Source: Solirubrobacter pauli (lineage in GTDB: Bacteria > Actinomycetota > Thermoleophilia > Solirubrobacterales > Solirubrobacteraceae). From it: DNA of 64,000 nucleotides. The notes under the pieces are model-generated. The model did no database searches. It saw only the letters and a list, made by a program, of their open reading frames with translations, and was not told the origin of the DNA. The DNA lies in NCBI RefSeq assembly GCF_003633755.1, contig NZ_RBIL01000003.1, positions 124,001-188,000 on the forward strand, in the 5' to 3' direction. Shown here piece by piece: positions 61,469 to 64,000 of this stretch (positions within the stretch are counted from its first letter, which is position 1; the number at the start of each line of letters is the position of its first letter). The translations under genes were made by a program, and so were the position numbers.

Positions 61469-62280
61469 GCCGGCCACGCGAAGCGCGGGTCGCGCGCGTA
61501 GTCCTGCCGGCGCGTGTCGAGCGCGAGCGCGATGTGCTCGGGCGCGTCGTCGCCGATGATCAGCCGCAGCGGACCGCTGTCGGCGTCCACGTGCGCGAGC
61601 AGCGCGGCCGCGGCGGCGCGCGGGTCCGGCTCTCCCGGGGCCTCCTCGGGCATGGGCCAGGGCACCTCGGCGGTTCCGAACAGCGCCGCGCGCAGCCCGT
61701 CGTACGCGGGATGCGGCGTGGCGAACGCCATGCTCGAGCCGCCCCAGTCGGTGCCGAACCCGCCGAGCTCGGCGATCGTGACGCGGATGCCGAAGCCGGC
61801 GACCTCCGCGGCGAGCGCCTCGCTGAAGCCTTCCAGACCCCACTTGCTCGCGTTGTAGAGGCCGAGCAGCGGCACCGTTCCGACCGCGCCCGTGGTCGAG
61901 ATCTGGACGATGTGGCCGCTGCCCTGCGCGCGCAGGAACGGCAGCACGGCCTGGGTGACCCACAGCGGGCCGAGCAGGTTCGTGTCGAGCTGGCCGCGCG
62001 CGTCGGCCTCGGAGACCTCCTCCGCGCCGCCCACGAGGCCGTAGCCGGCGTTGTTGACGACGACGTCCAGCCGTCCGAACGCGGCGTGCGCGTCCGCCAC
62101 GGCCGCGCGCACCGCGGCGCGGTCACGGACGTCCAGCGTGAGGACCCGCAGGCCGTCGCGCTCGGGCAGCACCGCCGGGTCGCGCACCGTGGCGACGACG
62201 CGGTCACCCGCCTCGAGCGCTGCTTCGGTGAAGGCGCGGCCGAGGCCTCGGCCCGCGCCGGTGATCAACCAGACCCGCAT
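61465..62280 (-). CDS. Short-chain dehydrogenase/reductase
   Basis: 271 aa. ITGAGRGLGRAFTEAA, NNAGYGLVGGAEE, ISTTGAVG, YNASKWG (Y-x3-K) are all present, as in the SDR group with a C-terminal extension (AAALLAHVDADSGPLRLIIGDDA). It is translationally coupled to the next SDR and lies 12 nt from the BVMO gene. Substrate unknown. Confidence 0.92.
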   Translation of the reverse strand: MRVWLITGAGRGLGRAFTEAALEAGDRVVATVRDPAVLPERDGLRVLTLDVRDRAAVRAAVADAHAAFGRLDVVVNNAGYGLVGGAEEVSEADARGQLDTNLLGPLWVTQAVLPFLRAQGSGHIVQISTTGAVGTVPLLGLYNASKWGLEGFSEALAAEVAGFGIRVTIAELGGFGTDWGGSSMAFATPHPAYDGLRAALFGTAEVPWPMPEEAPGEPDPRAAAAALLAHVDADSGPLRLIIGDDAPEHIALALDTRRQDYARDPRFAWPA

Positions 62281-62292
62281 ATCGCGGGCACG

Positions 62293-63714
62293 CTAGCTGA
62301 AGTGCAGCGCGCCGTCGTCCAGTGAGCCGTGGCGCAGCGTGACGACGTCCTGCGCGTAGTTCATGCCCAGCTTCCACGGCGCGTTCGCGCCCGCTTGCGG
62401 GAACAGGTGCAGGGAGCGCTGGACGTAGCCGGCCTGGAAGTCCAGCAGCGGCTTGCGCTCCACGGTCCCGTCGTCGACCGGGACGCAGGTCGTGTAGCCG
62501 CGCGAGCCCATGTGCGCGAGCACGCGGCAGACGAACTCCGCCACGAGGTCGGCCTTGAGCGTCCAGGACGCGTTGGTGTAGCCGATCGTGAACGCGAAGT
62601 TCGGCACCCGGCTCAGCATCATGCCCTTGTACGCGAGGTGGTCGGGCAGGTGCACGGGCTCGCCGTCCACGACCAGCTCGATCCCACCGAAGGCCTGGAG
62701 GTTCAGCCCGGTGGCGGTGACGATCACGTCGGCGTCCAGGTGCTCGCCGCCGGCGAGTTGGATGCCGTCGGGGGTGAAGCGCTCGACCGTGTCGGTGACC
62801 ATCGACGCCTGCCCCTTGCGGAGCACGCGGAACAGGTCGCCGTCGGGCACGAGGCACAGGCGCTGGTCCCAGGGGCCGTACGTCGGCTTGAAGTGCAGGT
62901 CGACGTCGAAGCCCGCGGGCAGGCGCGCCACCGTGAACTTGCGGATCAGCCGGCGCATCAGGTTCGGGAAGCGCTGCGAGAGCTGGTAGATCAGCGTGGA
63001 CACGGCCACGTTCTTCCAGCGCGTCACCTGGTAGCCGCGCTTGTCCCCGAGCCACTTGCGCAGCCGGATCGCGTTCGCGTCCTTGGACGGCAGCGACAGG
63101 ATGTAGGACGGCGAGCGCTGCAGCATCGTCACGTGCTCGGCCGCCGGCGCCATCGCGGGGACGAGCGTGACCGCGGTCGCGCCGCTGCCGATCACGACGA
63201 CGCGCTTGCCCGCGTAGTCGAGGTCCTCGGGCCAGAACTGCGGGTGGATGATCTCGCCGCGGAAGGTCTCGGCGCCGGCGAAGGACGGCAGGTAGCCCTG
63301 GTCGTAGCGGTAGTAGCCACCGCAGACGTAGAGGAAGCGGCAGCTGATCGGCTCGCGGCCCTCGACCGTGACCGTCCAGTGCCCGTCGGCCCACTCCGCC
63401 CGCTGCACGCGGTGCCCGTAGCGCACGTGGGCGTCGATCCCGGCCTCGCTCGCCGTCTCGCGCACGTACTCGAGGATCGCCGGCCCGTCCGCGATCGCCT
63501 CGGCCGCGGTCCACGGCCGGAAGCGGTAGCCGAGCGTGTGCATGTCCGAGTCCGAGCGCACACCCGGGTAGCGGAACAGGTCCCAGGTGCCGCCGATCGC
63601 GTCGCGCGCCTCGAGGATCGCGTACGAGAGGCCCGGCAGGCGGTCCTGCAGGTGGTGGGCGGCGCCGATCCCCGAGAGGCCGGCGCCGACGATCACGACG
63701 TCGACGTGCTCCAT
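62293..63714 (-). CDS. Baeyer-Villiger-type flavin monooxygenase
   Basis: 473 aa. N-terminal FAD motif VIVGAGLSGIGAAHHL, the type I BVMO fingerprint FRGEIIHPQFW (F-x-G-x3-H-x3-W) at about residue 151, and a second Rossmann motif VVIGSGATAVTLVP for NADPH. It would oxidise ketones to esters or act as a flavin-containing monooxygenase. Together with two SDRs and a MarR-type regulator it resembles an alcohol/ketone catabolic set. Confidence 0.9.
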   Translation of the reverse strand: MEHVDVVIVGAGLSGIGAAHHLQDRLPGLSYAILEARDAIGGTWDLFRYPGVRSDSDMHTLGYRFRPWTAAEAIADGPAILEYVRETASEAGIDAHVRYGHRVQRAEWADGHWTVTVEGREPISCRFLYVCGGYYRYDQGYLPSFAGAETFRGEIIHPQFWPEDLDYAGKRVVVIGSGATAVTLVPAMAPAAEHVTMLQRSPSYILSLPSKDANAIRLRKWLGDKRGYQVTRWKNVAVSTLIYQLSQRFPNLMRRLIRKFTVARLPAGFDVDLHFKPTYGPWDQRLCLVPDGDLFRVLRKGQASMVTDTVERFTPDGIQLAGGEHLDADVIVTATGLNLQAFGGIELVVDGEPVHLPDHLAYKGMMLSRVPNFAFTIGYTNASWTLKADLVAEFVCRVLAHMGSRGYTTCVPVDDGTVERKPLLDFQAGYVQRSLHLFPQAGANAPWKLGMNYAQDVVTLRHGSLDDGALHFS

Positions 63715-63732
63715 GCCCCGCCCATTGAAGCG

Positions 63733-64000
63733 CTAGGCGCGCGTCAGCAGTGTGAGGGCCGCACGGACCGACTCGAGCTCGTCGACGCTCAAGGCGTCGA
63801 GCTTGTCGCCCAGCCACTCGCGGTCCTCGCAGCACCGCTGCGCGAGCGCGTGCCCGGCGTCGGTGGCCGCGATCAGCTTCACGCGCCCGTCCGCGGGGTC
63901 CGGCCGCCGCTCGACCAGCTCGCGCTCGACGAGCCGGTCCACGAGCACGCTGATGTTCGATGGGTCGCACCCGAAGCGCTCCGCGAGCCGCCGCTGTGAC
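63733..64000 (-). CDS. MarR-family regulator (N-terminus beyond window)
   Basis: C-terminal 88 residues, frame starting at 63999 and running off the right edge. The winged helix portion QRRLAERFGCDPSNISVLVDRLVERELVERRPDPADGRVKLIAATDAG is typical MarR, followed by a dimerisation helix pair. It is 18 nt from the BVMO gene and in the same direction, so it is probably its local regulator. Confidence 0.88.
   Translation of the reverse strand, partial: SQRRLAERFGCDPSNISVLVDRLVERELVERRPDPADGRVKLIAATDAGHALAQRCCEDREWLGDKLDALSVDELESVRAALTLLTRA

Overview
The window is very GC-rich (roughly 70-75% by eye), with codons ending almost always in G or C, frequent GTG and TTG starts, and many 1-4 nt ATGA/GTGA overlaps. 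Together with F420-type LLM oxidoreductases, CoxL-like molybdenum hydroxylases, several ECF sigma factors and a secreted Ig-like protein of a type common in Thermoleophilia, this points to an actinobacterium, most likely of the Solirubrobacterales. That placement is inference from gene content. No rRNA, tRNA, CRISPR array, transposase or prophage was seen.

Layout. 1-2.1 kb: three overlapping minus-strand genes for anchored or secreted proline/alanine-rich proteins. 2.2-7.8 kb: one 1852-aa chain carrying biotin carboxylase, biotin carrier and carboxyltransferase domains (acetyl-CoA carboxylase type). 7.8-15.0 kb: a divergent purine-degradation operon (three xanthine dehydrogenase subunits, an 8-oxoguanine/guanine-type deaminase, an adenine deaminase fused to OHCU decarboxylase, 5-hydroxyisourate hydrolase) closed by a strong terminator; no urate oxidase is present. 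15-25 kb: a membrane protein with an apparent frameshift at a C8 tract, a CAP-domain protein behind a 325-nt leader, a dimethylargininase-like hydrolase, a GAF-PAS-PAS-GGDEF-EAL protein with a PNPOx-like partner, a frameshifted ECF sigma gene coupled to a 57-aa zinc-finger anti-sigma protein, a homocysteine methyltransferase family protein, a short adenylate kinase and a LysR regulator. 25-33.8 kb: an orphan form-II CoxL, acetyltransferases, two alpha/beta hydrolases, a coiled-coil HPD protein and a CHASE-GGDEF-EAL protein.

33.8-46.5 kb: a 1044-aa protein with features of toxin/injection-system-linked families, a serine hydrolase coupled to glycerol kinase, glpF divergent from glpD, then a large LuxR (LAL) regulator and an exported RTX-like protein that share a promoter-like sequence. 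46.5-50 kb: FHA protein, rhodanese, AraC/GlxA regulator, two divergent ECF sigma genes flanking a cluster of palindromes, and a cold-shock gene.

50-54.1 kb: four genes joined by 4-nt overlaps (CCG Fe-S protein, FAD-linked oxidase, unknown 85-aa protein, F420-type LLM oxidoreductase). This looks like one redox unit and is, with the 1044-aa protein, the best candidate for something undescribed. 54.1-56.5 kb: a yceI-FMN reductase-tetR operon with a perfect 24-bp palindrome next to a promoter. 56.5-64 kb: a NarL-type two-component pair, a STAS protein, cobalt-type nitrile hydratase subunits with accessory protein, two SDRs, a Baeyer-Villiger-type monooxygenase and a MarR-family fragment.
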